In this document: in pieces, positions 5,933 through 12,121 of the stretch
How positions within the stretch are numbered: position 1 is the first letter of the stretch
Layout of the letters: each line of letters opens with the position of its first letter
Origin: Hallerella sp963660435
Lineage (GTDB): Bacteria > Fibrobacterota > Fibrobacteria > Fibrobacterales > Fibrobacteraceae
Length of the DNA: 28,631 nt
Direction: 5' to 3'
NCBI GenBank assembly: GCA_963660435.1
Contig: CAVKYI010000025.1
Span: forward strand, 1-28,631
Translations under genes and position numbers: made by a program
The notes under the pieces: model-generated
Told to the model about the DNA's origin: nothing
Seen by the model: only the letters and a program-made list of their open reading frames with translations
The model's database searches: none

Positions 5933-7318
5933 ATGAGCGAAAAAGAAATTCCCTACAAGATCTATCTCTCTGAAAACGAGATCCCGAGCGCCTGGTACAA
6001 TGTTCGCGCAGACATGAAGAACAAGCCCGCGCCTCTGCTTCATCCGGGGACGCACAAGCCTCTCGCGCTCGAAGAACTCACTCCGATTTTTTGCACGGAG
6101 TTAGCCAGGCAGGAACTCAACGATACCGACCCGTGGATTCCCATCCCCGAAGAAATTCGCAATTTCTACAAGATGTATCGCCCATCGCCACTCGTGCGCG
6201 CCTACTGCCTCGAAAAGAAGCTGGGCACGCCGGCGAAAATCTACTACAAGTTCGAAGGCAACAACACGAGCGGTAGCCATAAGCTCAACTCGGCGATCGC
6301 ACAGGCCTATTACGCAAAGAAGCAAGGACTGAAAGGCGTAACGACCGAGACTGGCGCAGGCCAATGGGGAACAGCCCTTTCGATGGCATGCGCCTACTTT
6401 GGACTGGACTGCAAAGTCTATATGGTGAAGTGCTCCTACGAGCAGAAGCCTTTCCGCCGCGAAGTCATGCGCACATACGGTGCAAGCGTTACGCCGTCGC
6501 CGTCGATGACGACAGAAGTCGGGAAAAAGATCAACGCCGAATTCCCGGGCACGTCGGGAAGCCTCGGCTGCGCCATTTCCGAAGCCGTAGAAGTCGCAAC
6601 GCACACCGAAGGTTACCGCTACGAACTGGGTTCCGTGCTGAGCCAGGTCCTTTTGCACCAGACAATCATCGGACTCGAGACGAAAGCGGCTCTCGACAAA
6701 TACAACGTCGTTCCGGACATGATCATCGGATGCGCCGGAGGAGGCTCCAACCTCGGCGGTCTGATTTCCCCGTTCCTCGGAGAAAAGATTCGCGGAGAAA
6801 AGGATTACCGGATTATCGCGGTGGAGCCTGCATCCTGTCCGAGCTTTACGCGCGGCGTCTTTGCCTACGACTTCTGCGATACGGGCCACGTCTGCCCGCT
6901 CGCCAAGATGTACACGCTCGGTTCGGAATTTATCCCGTCCGCAAACCACGCCGGCGGTCTCCGCTACCACGGAATGAGCTCCATTCTTTCGCAAGCCTAC
7001 CACGACAAGCTGATCGAAGCGCGTTCCGTAGAACAGACGAATGTCTTCAAGGCAGCAGAATACTTTGCCCGCGTCGAAGGCATTCTCCCTGCACCGGAAT
7101 CGAGCCATGCCATCAGCGCGGCGATCGACGAGGCGATGAAGTGCAAGGAAACCGGCGAATCGAAGACAATCGTTTTCGGTCTGACGGGAACCGGGTATTT
7201 CGACCTGAAGGCATACGAAGCGTACAACAACGGGACCATGTCGGACTACATTCCGACCGATGCGGACCTCAAGAAGAGCATCGACCTGATTCCGCGCTTT
7301 CCCGGAAACCTGATGTAA
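5933..7318 (+). CDS. trpB: Tryptophan synthase beta chain, TrpB2 type
   Basis: The 461-residue enzyme would condense indole with L-serine to give L-tryptophan, using pyridoxal phosphate. The Schiff-base lysine is in GSHKLNSA (K117), the catalytic-loop region is ETGAGQWG (139-146), and the phosphate-binding loop is GCAGGGSN. Length (about 460, against about 400 for TrpB1) and the N-terminal region PLLHPGTHKPL ... PSPLVRA place it in the TrpB2 group, which is often encoded away from trpA and may act alone or as an indole rescue enzyme. No trpA or other trp gene is adjacent here, consistent with that. The start follows AGGAG, and a strong hairpin terminator follows the stop. Confidence 0.93.
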   Translation: MSEKEIPYKIYLSENEIPSAWYNVRADMKNKPAPLLHPGTHKPLALEELTPIFCTELARQELNDTDPWIPIPEEIRNFYKMYRPSPLVRAYCLEKKLGTPAKIYYKFEGNNTSGSHKLNSAIAQAYYAKKQGLKGVTTETGAGQWGTALSMACAYFGLDCKVYMVKCSYEQKPFRREVMRTYGASVTPSPSMTTEVGKKINAEFPGTSGSLGCAISEAVEVATHTEGYRYELGSVLSQVLLHQTIIGLETKAALDKYNVVPDMIIGCAGGGSNLGGLISPFLGEKIRGEKDYRIIAVEPASCPSFTRGVFAYDFCDTGHVCPLAKMYTLGSEFIPSANHAGGLRYHGMSSILSQAYHDKLIEARSVEQTNVFKAAEYFARVEGILPAPESSHAISAAIDEAMKCKETGESKTIVFGLTGTGYFDLKAYEAYNNGTMSDYIPTDADLKKSIDLIPRFPGNLM

Positions 7319-7333
7319 TCGAACCTTTAAACG

Positions 7334-7367
7334 AAAAATCCTCGGCGTTCCGCCGAGGATTTTTTTC
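7334..7367. terminator. Bidirectional intrinsic terminator between trpB and the barrel-protein gene
   Basis: AATCCTCGGCG (7337-7347) and CGCCGAGGATT (7351-7361) form an 11-bp stem with a three-base TTC loop. It has T-runs in the plus direction and an A-run before it (T in the minus direction). It should end both trpB and the convergent gene at 7380-7919. Confidence 0.88.
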
Positions 7368-7379
7368 AAAGCGATAAGG

Positions 7380-7919
7380 CTACCGGTAACTGACGTTCAC
7401 CGTGACGCCAACGAAATTTCCATTCCACGCGTCGCCGCCATCGATTTCGGCATGTTCGTAGAACGCTTCGACGCCCAAGGCTCCCCAAGGGAAAATCTGC
7501 CAGTCCTTCCCCGCGGAAACCCGGAAACCAAATCCGAAATCATCGTCCAGCGACTTTTCGTCCGCAAGAAAGCTCACCGTCCCTGCCGAGCCGGAAACGA
7601 AGAAATCCCTTGGCAGCCAAAAGGAGGCGCCGCCTCCCAGATAGAGCCTGGAATGCGCATCGTCATCTTCCGTCGTCACGTAGGCGGCAAGCGACCCGAT
7701 TCCATAGACGGTCAGTTTCGAAACCGGCGAATATCCGATTTTCCCGTTCAAGACGACATCTTGAATTCCCTTGATCCGATAACCGTCATCTCCATAGGCC
7801 GAGAGCTTTCCTCCATCCATCCCGGCTCCCGCACTCAAGAAAATCCCGGCACGGGAATCTTCGGCATTTGCAAGCGACACGCACAGCAAAGCCCCCATCA
7901 TCAACCCAAACAGTTTCAT
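7380..7919 (-). CDS. Small outer-membrane beta-barrel-like protein
   Basis: The 179-residue product has a clear signal peptide (MKLFGLMMGALLCVSLANA, cleavage after ANA). It then shows alternating hydrophobic and polar strands rich in Gly, Tyr and Phe, such as GIFLSAGAGM, KLTVYGIGSLAAYV and RLYLGGGASFWL, and ends in the strand NFVGVTVNVSYR. This pattern fits an 8-stranded OmpA/OmpX-like barrel in the outer membrane. The specific role is unknown. AAAGGA precedes the ATG at a suitable distance. It is convergent with trpB and separated from the upstream hydrolase gene by 160 bases containing repeat sequence. Confidence 0.75.
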   Translation of the reverse strand: MKLFGLMMGALLCVSLANAEDSRAGIFLSAGAGMDGGKLSAYGDDGYRIKGIQDVVLNGKIGYSPVSKLTVYGIGSLAAYVTTEDDDAHSRLYLGGGASFWLPRDFFVSGSAGTVSFLADEKSLDDDFGFGFRVSAGKDWQIFPWGALGVEAFYEHAEIDGGDAWNGNFVGVTVNVSYR

Positions 7920-8025
7920 TTGTTATCCTTTGTCAAAACGCGAACGCGGAATTGCGTTCACAAAGAACAAACTAGAAAATTTTAAGGATTTTTTAGCAGT
8001 CGAGACAAGCAAATGGGAACCTTCG

Positions 8026-8048
8026 AAAATTGTCTTGGTCAAGAAAAT
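8026..8048 (+). repeat. Short dispersed repeat, copy 1
   Basis: A 23-base segment starting AAAATTGTCTTGGTC matches 11510-11532 (AAAATTGCCTAGGTC...) at 21 of 23 positions. Both lie in intergenic gaps, next to copies of the other repeat (GGTCACCTCTAAAAATT). Confidence 0.6.
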
Positions 8049-8072
8049 CGTCGCAACCCAGTTTTTGAAAAT

Positions 8073-8091
8073 CGAATTTCTAGAGGTGGCC
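8073..8091 (-). repeat. Gene-end repeat (GGTCACCTCTAAAAATT family), copy 1
   Basis: Read on the minus strand this is GGCCACCTCTAGAAATTCG. It includes the TAG stop codon of the hydrolase gene. It resembles segments at 11499-11518, 12105-12121 and 28549-28567, each touching or directly following a stop codon. Confidence 0.55.
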
Positions 8092-9123
8092 AAAAGTCAA
8101 TTCGGAAAGTCTCGAGCGAAAATCATTGATTCTTTCCGCAGAATTTTCCCTGTGCGGGTAGGTGAAATTCGAAAGCAGCACGACCGCCCGCTTCGTCTCC
8201 GCGTCGGCGACAATGCTCGAACCGGTAAAACCCGTTTTTCCGAACATTCGGGAATGGTGAACGCTCCCCATGAACTTTTCCTCGTCGAGTTCAAAGCCCA
8301 GTGCGGTACAGGCTCCGCGCACGCGGCCTTCCAAAGCGTTTGTCGAAACGAGGCGAAGAATTCCCCTTGGCATGACGCGGCGTTCTTCGAACATTCCATC
8401 GTCAAGAATCATCTGTACAAACTTCAAGAGATCCGGAACCGTCGAGAACATGCCCGCGCTTCCCACCGGAAAAAACTGCCGCAGCTTGAAAGCGCTTTCG
8501 TCATGGATCTCGCCCTGGATGATCCTACCGCGCCAAGCGTCATCTTCTGTCGCCACGATTTCTTCCCTGGGAAACCTTTGCAGCGGATCCCATCCGGAGC
8601 GTTTCATTCCCAAAGGTTCGAACAATTCCTCTTCCGCCATTATCGAAAGAGGCTTTCCCGAAAGCCGCATCAGGACGATTCCCAAAAGAATGCTCGCCGG
8701 ATTTCCGTAGTTAAAGACCGTTCCGGGAAAACGGTTGAAATGATACGTGAAGAGAGAATCCAGGATCTTTTCCGGAGGCAAGTCCTTGAGACTTTTCATC
8801 GGCACCCGATAGTCCAGGCTGTGCGTGAGCAAATGCCGGACAAGAATATGTTCGCGATAATTTGTACGCAATTCGGGAATAAAATCCAGGACGCGGTCAT
8901 CCAAGTCCAGATGACCATTCAAGACGCGCTTCAAGGCGAGCGTCGAAGTCGGACAGACCTTCGTCACCGAGGCAATGTCGAACAGGGAATCTTCCGGCGT
9001 GTTGAACGCGCGGACTTCGGAACCTTCGGACGAAACAAATCCGACAACCGCCTTCGAAAAGACTTTTTCGGCAATTGCCTTTTCAAACAGGTCGTTCAGC
9101 GCTTTTTCGAAATTTTCGTTCAT
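8080..9123 (-). CDS. Serine hydrolase of the beta-lactamase (class C / PBP4*) fold
   Basis: The 347-residue protein carries the three active-site motifs of the penicillin-binding family: SxxK at S52-V-T-K55 (nucleophile Ser52), YxN at Y139-G-N141 and KTG at 296-298. Also typical are RHLLTHS and the QGEIHDESAF ... GSAGMFST region seen in esterase- and peptidase-like members. No signal peptide or lipobox is visible, so it may act in the cytoplasm; substrates of this family vary and cannot be named here. The ATG at 9123 is preferred over an upstream in-frame ATG at 9168, which would overlap the divergent Nudix gene. TATCTT ends only six bases before the 9123 ATG and there is no ribosome-binding site. 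Confidence 0.85.
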   Translation of the reverse strand: MNENFEKALNDLFEKAIAEKVFSKAVVGFVSSEGSEVRAFNTPEDSLFDIASVTKVCPTSTLALKRVLNGHLDLDDRVLDFIPELRTNYREHILVRHLLTHSLDYRVPMKSLKDLPPEKILDSLFTYHFNRFPGTVFNYGNPASILLGIVLMRLSGKPLSIMAEEELFEPLGMKRSGWDPLQRFPREEIVATEDDAWRGRIIQGEIHDESAFKLRQFFPVGSAGMFSTVPDLLKFVQMILDDGMFEERRVMPRGILRLVSTNALEGRVRGACTALGFELDEEKFMGSVHHSRMFGKTGFTGSSIVADAETKRAVVLLSNFTYPHRENSAERINDFRSRLSELTFGHL

Positions 9124-9129
9124 GATAAA

Positions 9130-9135
9130 AAGATA
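9130..9135 (-). promoter_or_regulatory. TATCTT -10-like box directly before the hydrolase start
   Basis: On the minus strand TATCTT (9135-9130) is followed by six bases and then the ATG (9123). If it is the -10 element, transcription would start at or next to the ATG, giving a leaderless mRNA. Confidence 0.4.
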
Positions 9136-9166
9136 GATTTTCCGTTGAAAACATTCGGAGAATTCC

Positions 9167-9718
9167 ATGGAAGAACAGATTGATGTTTTAGACGAACTGG
9201 GTCAAAAGACCGGAGAGTCTCGCTCTCGAAGCGAAGTTCACCGTCTAGGGCTCTGGCATCGGACCGTGCATATCTGGCTTTTCGACGCGAACGGGAAAAT
9301 TCTTTTCCAGCTGCGCGCGCACGACAAGGAGAACAACCCGAATCTTTATGACACAAGCTGCGCAGGGCATATTTCCGCCGGAGATTCCAGCATCTTGTCC
9401 GCAGTCCGCGAAATTCGCGAAGAACTCGGTCTAGAAAAAAATCCTGGCGAATTGACCTATCTCTTTGAAGCTAGACATTCCAGCGTTCTAAACTCGGGAA
9501 CGTATCTGGACAATGAATTCTACGATGTTTACCGCGGATCCGTTTCCGAAGACGAAAAGAGAAAACTCGTGCCGCAACCGCACGAAGTCGAAGATTTCCG
9601 TTTTTTTTCGCCGCAGGAATTGCAAAAAGAACTCGAGAAAGATCCGGCAAAATTTGTCAGTCACCCCAAGGATTTCGAATATTTGCTGCGTCCCGCCGAA
9701 TTTTCAGGACTAGTCTGA
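9167..9718 (+). CDS. Nudix hydrolase (isopentenyl-diphosphate-isomerase-like / YfcD-like)
   Basis: The 183-residue protein has a Nudix box starting GHISAGDSS and ending REIREELGL (about residues 67-89). The first glutamate of the consensus is replaced by aspartate. The preceding region EVHRLGLWHRTVHIWLF is typical of the YfcD/IDI-like branch. Such enzymes hydrolyse nucleoside-diphosphate-linked or isoprenoid diphosphate compounds with Mg2+; the substrate here is unknown. GGAG lies a few bases before the ATG. It is divergent from the hydrolase gene, and its stop is 13 bases before the LysR gene. Confidence 0.87.
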   Translation: MEEQIDVLDELGQKTGESRSRSEVHRLGLWHRTVHIWLFDANGKILFQLRAHDKENNPNLYDTSCAGHISAGDSSILSAVREIREELGLEKNPGELTYLFEARHSSVLNSGTYLDNEFYDVYRGSVSEDEKRKLVPQPHEVEDFRFFSPQELQKELEKDPAKFVSHPKDFEYLLRPAEFSGLV

Positions 9719-9719
9719 C

Positions 9720-9725
9720 TATATT
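9720..9725 (+). promoter_or_regulatory. TATATT box six bases before the LysR start
   Basis: TATATT begins just after the Nudix stop codon and ends six bases before the LysR ATG at 9732. No ribosome-binding site lies between, so if used it would give a leaderless transcript. Confidence 0.45.
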
Positions 9726-9731
9726 GAGCAT

Positions 9732-10652
9732 ATGACCCTACAACAACTGCGCTACGCCATCGGAATCGCGGAAAGTCCTTCCGTCAACAAGGCTGCGGAA
9801 AAGCTCTACGTTTCGCAGCCATCCCTCACCGCCGCGATCCACGAACTCGAAGACGAACTCGGCATTACAATTTTCAACCGCACCAGCCGAGGCGTTTCGC
9901 TCACCCGCGAAGGGGAAGAGTTTATCGCCTACGCAAAAGATCTCTACCTGCACTATGAATCCGTGCTGGGCCTTTACGGCAAGAACGGAAAGCGCCGCAA
10001 GAAATTTTCCGTTTCCACGCAACACTATTCGTTCGCGGTCAAGAGCTTCGTCGAAATGGTCAAGAAATTTCACGCCGACGAATATGACTTCGAAATCAGC
10101 GAAACGAAGACGCGAGACGTTGTCTATGACGTGAGCAATTTCAAGAGCGAAATCGGCATTCTCTACCTTAGCGATTTCAACCGCAAGATTATCGGAGACC
10201 TGCTAGAAGCGAAGGACTGCGTTTTTCACAAGCTGATCGACTGCAAGGCGTATGTCTATCTGTGGAAGGAACATCCCCTTTCAAACAAGAAGTTCATCAC
10301 GTTCAAGGAACTTGCTCCCTATCCATGCCTTTCCTTTGACCAGGGGGAAGCCAGCGCCGAATACTACGCAGAAGAAATTCTGAGCACCAAGGAATATTCG
10401 CGGACCATCAAGGCGAACGACCGGGCAACCATGCTAAACCTGATGATCGGACTAAACGGCTACACCCTGTGTTCTGGCATTATTTGCGAAGAGTTAAACG
10501 GTGGCGACTATCTGGCCATTCCTTTCCGCGATCCGGCAGCAAGCAAGAACGTCATGGAAATCGGCTACATCACCAAGAAGAATATGCAACTTTCTTCACT
10601 CGGCGAATTCTACATCCAGGAACTGAAGAAATACCTGGACGCAGAAAGATAG
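9732..10652 (+). CDS. LysR-family transcriptional regulator
   Basis: The 306-residue protein begins with the winged helix-turn-helix of LysR regulators (MTLQQLRYAIGIAES, then NKAAEKLYVSQPSLTAAI and ELEDELGITIFNRTSRG, residues 1-58). A linker helix and a two-lobed effector-binding domain follow. The effector is not evident. The gene next downstream, in the same direction 98 bases away, encodes a flavodoxin-fold reductase with a candidate LysR operator in its promoter, so it is a likely target. The Nudix gene lies 13 bases upstream and may be co-transcribed. Confidence 0.92.
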   Translation: MTLQQLRYAIGIAESPSVNKAAEKLYVSQPSLTAAIHELEDELGITIFNRTSRGVSLTREGEEFIAYAKDLYLHYESVLGLYGKNGKRRKKFSVSTQHYSFAVKSFVEMVKKFHADEYDFEISETKTRDVVYDVSNFKSEIGILYLSDFNRKIIGDLLEAKDCVFHKLIDCKAYVYLWKEHPLSNKKFITFKELAPYPCLSFDQGEASAEYYAEEILSTKEYSRTIKANDRATMLNLMIGLNGYTLCSGIICEELNGGDYLAIPFRDPAASKNVMEIGYITKKNMQLSSLGEFYIQELKKYLDAER

Positions 10653-10715
10653 GCAGTCGCGTTTCGAAAACCGTGGAAGTCGCCCGTCATGCGATTGATG
10701 CAAAAGTCACGCCAT

Positions 10716-10735
10716 TTTTCTAATTTGTCCGAAAA
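10716..10735 (+). promoter_or_regulatory. Candidate LysR operator and promoter of the flavoprotein gene
   Basis: TTTTC (10716-10720), ten bases, then GAAAA (10731-10735) form an inverted repeat of the type bound by LysR proteins. It overlaps a -10-like TCTAAT (10719-10724). AGGA near 10740 is the ribosome-binding site. Confidence 0.35.
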
Positions 10736-10750
10736 CGCAGGAATCCTCCG

Positions 10751-11497
10751 ATGGCAAAAAAAATTCTTATCATGGTCGCAAGCCCTAAAAACGAGAGAAG
10801 CGGAACGCTTATCCCAACGAAGGCTTTTGTCGATGGAATGCTCGAATCGGGCGATTACGAAGCGGAATACATCTTTATCGACAGGCTTCACGTCAAGCCT
10901 TGCCGCGGATGCCTTACCTGCTGGGGACGTCCGGACGGTAGCTGTTTCATCAAGGACGACGATATTCCTGCCGTGAGAAAAAAGCTGGAAACATCCGACA
11001 TTGTCATCTGGAGCTTTCCGCTGTTCCTGTTCAGCGTTCCCGGACAGATGAAAGTCCTGATGGATAGAATCGTGGGAATGGTCCACCCCTATATGGGGCA
11101 GAAGCTAGACGATCCCGACAGCATGAACAAGCCGATGCATGGGCTTCAAAACCAGAAGCCCGGACAAAAAATCATCCTGCTGTCTAGCTGTGCCTGGTGC
11201 GACATCGACGTGGTCTATGAGCCTATCGTGAAACAGTTCGACATCATCCTGGGAAAAGGCGGCTACGACCTGATCGTCTGTCCACAGATGCGCGCCTTGC
11301 ACCACCGCGGTGGCGAACGCCGGCTGAACATGCTCCGAAAGCGCTACGCCGCCGGAGGTGCCGAACTGGCAAGAACCGGCAACCTTTCAAAAGAAGCGAT
11401 CGCTCTGATGCAGAAGCCGATGTTCGGAGAAGAGACTTACCGAGAGCTAGTCGTCCAGTTCGTCACGCACATGTTTGACCGCGACGACAATTTCTGA
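10751..11497 (+). CDS. Flavodoxin-fold NAD(P)H-dependent oxidoreductase (FMN reductase family)
   Basis: The 248-residue protein starts with a flavodoxin-like strand and phosphate loop (KKILIMVASPKNERSGT) that would bind FMN. It continues with the cysteine-containing segment PCRGCLTCW ... GSCFIKDDD common in iron-sulfur-flavoprotein-like and NADPH-dependent FMN reductase families, and IVIWSFPLFLFSVPGQMK, which fits the second flavin-contact region. It should reduce a quinone, flavin or other acceptor; the substrate is unknown. Whether an iron-sulfur cluster is bound is uncertain, as the cysteine spacing (CxxC, then C after about nine residues) is not diagnostic. It lies downstream of the LysR gene and converges with ispF, only 35 bases apart. 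Confidence 0.85.
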   Translation: MAKKILIMVASPKNERSGTLIPTKAFVDGMLESGDYEAEYIFIDRLHVKPCRGCLTCWGRPDGSCFIKDDDIPAVRKKLETSDIVIWSFPLFLFSVPGQMKVLMDRIVGMVHPYMGQKLDDPDSMNKPMHGLQNQKPGQKIILLSSCAWCDIDVVYEPIVKQFDIILGKGGYDLIVCPQMRALHHRGGERRLNMLRKRYAAGGAELARTGNLSKEAIALMQKPMFGEETYRELVVQFVTHMFDRDDNF

Positions 11498-11498
11498 A

Positions 11499-11518
11499 GG
11501 TCACCTCTAAAAATTGCC
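11499..11518 (+). repeat. Gene-end repeat, copy 2
   Basis: GGTCACCTCTAAAAATTGCC starts one base after the TGA of the flavoprotein gene. With the preceding CAATTTCTGA it forms an imperfect palindrome (CAATTT pairs AAATTG) around AGGTCACC, so it could fold into a weak hairpin between two convergent genes. Confidence 0.55.
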
Positions 11519-11532
11519 TAGGTCAAGAAAAT
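11510..11532 (+). repeat. Short dispersed repeat, copy 2
   Basis: This is the 21-of-23 match to 8026-8048. It overlaps the end of the gene-end repeat and reaches the last bases before the convergent ispF gene. Confidence 0.6.
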
Positions 11533-12024
11533 TTATCGGCAAGTCTTGCTGACCGTTGCAACGGCTTCCGCGGCAATGCCTTCTCCGCGGCCCGTAAACC
11601 CGAGCTTTTCGCTGGTGCTCGCCTTGACTCCGACGTTTTCGACAGGAATCCGCAGCACACGGGCAATGTTCGACTTCATCTCTTCCCGATGCGGATTGAC
11701 TTTCGGATGTTCGCAGATGACCACGCTGTCAAGGCTTTCAATCTTGCAACCGGCCTTTTCCACTTCTTCGCGGACACGACCGAGAAGAACCAGACTGTCC
11801 GCTCCGAGAAACGCAGGATCGCTATCGGGAAAGTACGTGCCGATGTCCCCAAGACCCGCAGCGCCAAGTAACGCATCCGAAATGGCATGGAGCAGCACGT
11901 CGGCATCGCTGTGCCCCAAAAGTCCTTTTTCATAGGGAATATCGACCCCGCCAATGATACACTTGCGACCTTCCACCAATCGATGGACATCAAATCCAAT
12001 TCCGGTGCGAAAAACCTTTTCCAT
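11533..12024 (-). CDS. ispF: 2-C-methyl-D-erythritol 2,4-cyclodiphosphate synthase
   Basis: The 163-residue enzyme carries out the cyclisation step of the MEP isoprenoid pathway, turning CDP-ME 2-phosphate into MEcPP with release of CMP. Signature residues are the metal ligands in GFDVHR (D11, H13 region), GHSDADVLLHAISDALLGA, the DIGTYFPDSD loop and the nucleotide-binding C-terminal KASTSEKLGFTGRGEGIAAEA. The length is typical and the gene intact. TATATT at 12057-12052 and an AGG-containing leader precede the ATG. The gene lies downstream of the nuo terminator on the same strand and has its own promoter. ispD is not adjacent. Confidence 0.96.
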   Translation of the reverse strand: MEKVFRTGIGFDVHRLVEGRKCIIGGVDIPYEKGLLGHSDADVLLHAISDALLGAAGLGDIGTYFPDSDPAFLGADSLVLLGRVREEVEKAGCKIESLDSVVICEHPKVNPHREEMKSNIARVLRIPVENVGVKASTSEKLGFTGRGEGIAAEAVATVSKTCR

Positions 12025-12051
12025 GGATACCTGCCTAAATCTGTCTTGTCA

Positions 12052-12057
12052 AATATA
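12052..12057 (-). promoter_or_regulatory. ispF -10-like box (TATATT)
   Basis: Minus-strand TATATT lies about 28 bases before the ispF ATG and directly after the T-run of the nuo terminator. No good -35 is seen; the expected position falls inside the terminator hairpin. Confidence 0.45.
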
Positions 12058-12060
12058 GCC

Positions 12061-12093
12061 AAAAAAAAAGACGGACTATCTCAAGCCCGTCTT
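12061..12093 (-). terminator. Intrinsic terminator of the nuo operon
   Basis: On the minus strand AAGACGG (12093-12087) pairs with CCGTCTT (12074-12068), and an uninterrupted T-run follows. It lies 17 bases after the nuoN stop and separates nuo from ispF. Confidence 0.8.
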
Positions 12094-12104
12094 CGACATT
12101 TTTC

Positions 12105-12121
12105 AATCTCTAGAAATTGCC
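12105..12121 (+). repeat. Gene-end repeat, copy 3
   Basis: AATCTCTAGAAATTGCC overlaps the nuoN stop codon and last codons, and matches the core of the 11499-11518 element at 13 of 15 positions. It may be coincidental, because it is partly coding. Confidence 0.35.

Noticed and set aside
6101..7369. Open frame of 422 codons on the minus strand
   Set aside because: Antisense to trpB, and it begins downstream of the trpB terminator hairpin; no motif.
7942..7959. Inverted repeat GAACGC-N6-GCGTTC before the barrel-protein gene
   Set aside because: Six-base arms with a six-base spacer and no promoter context make it too weak to call an operator.
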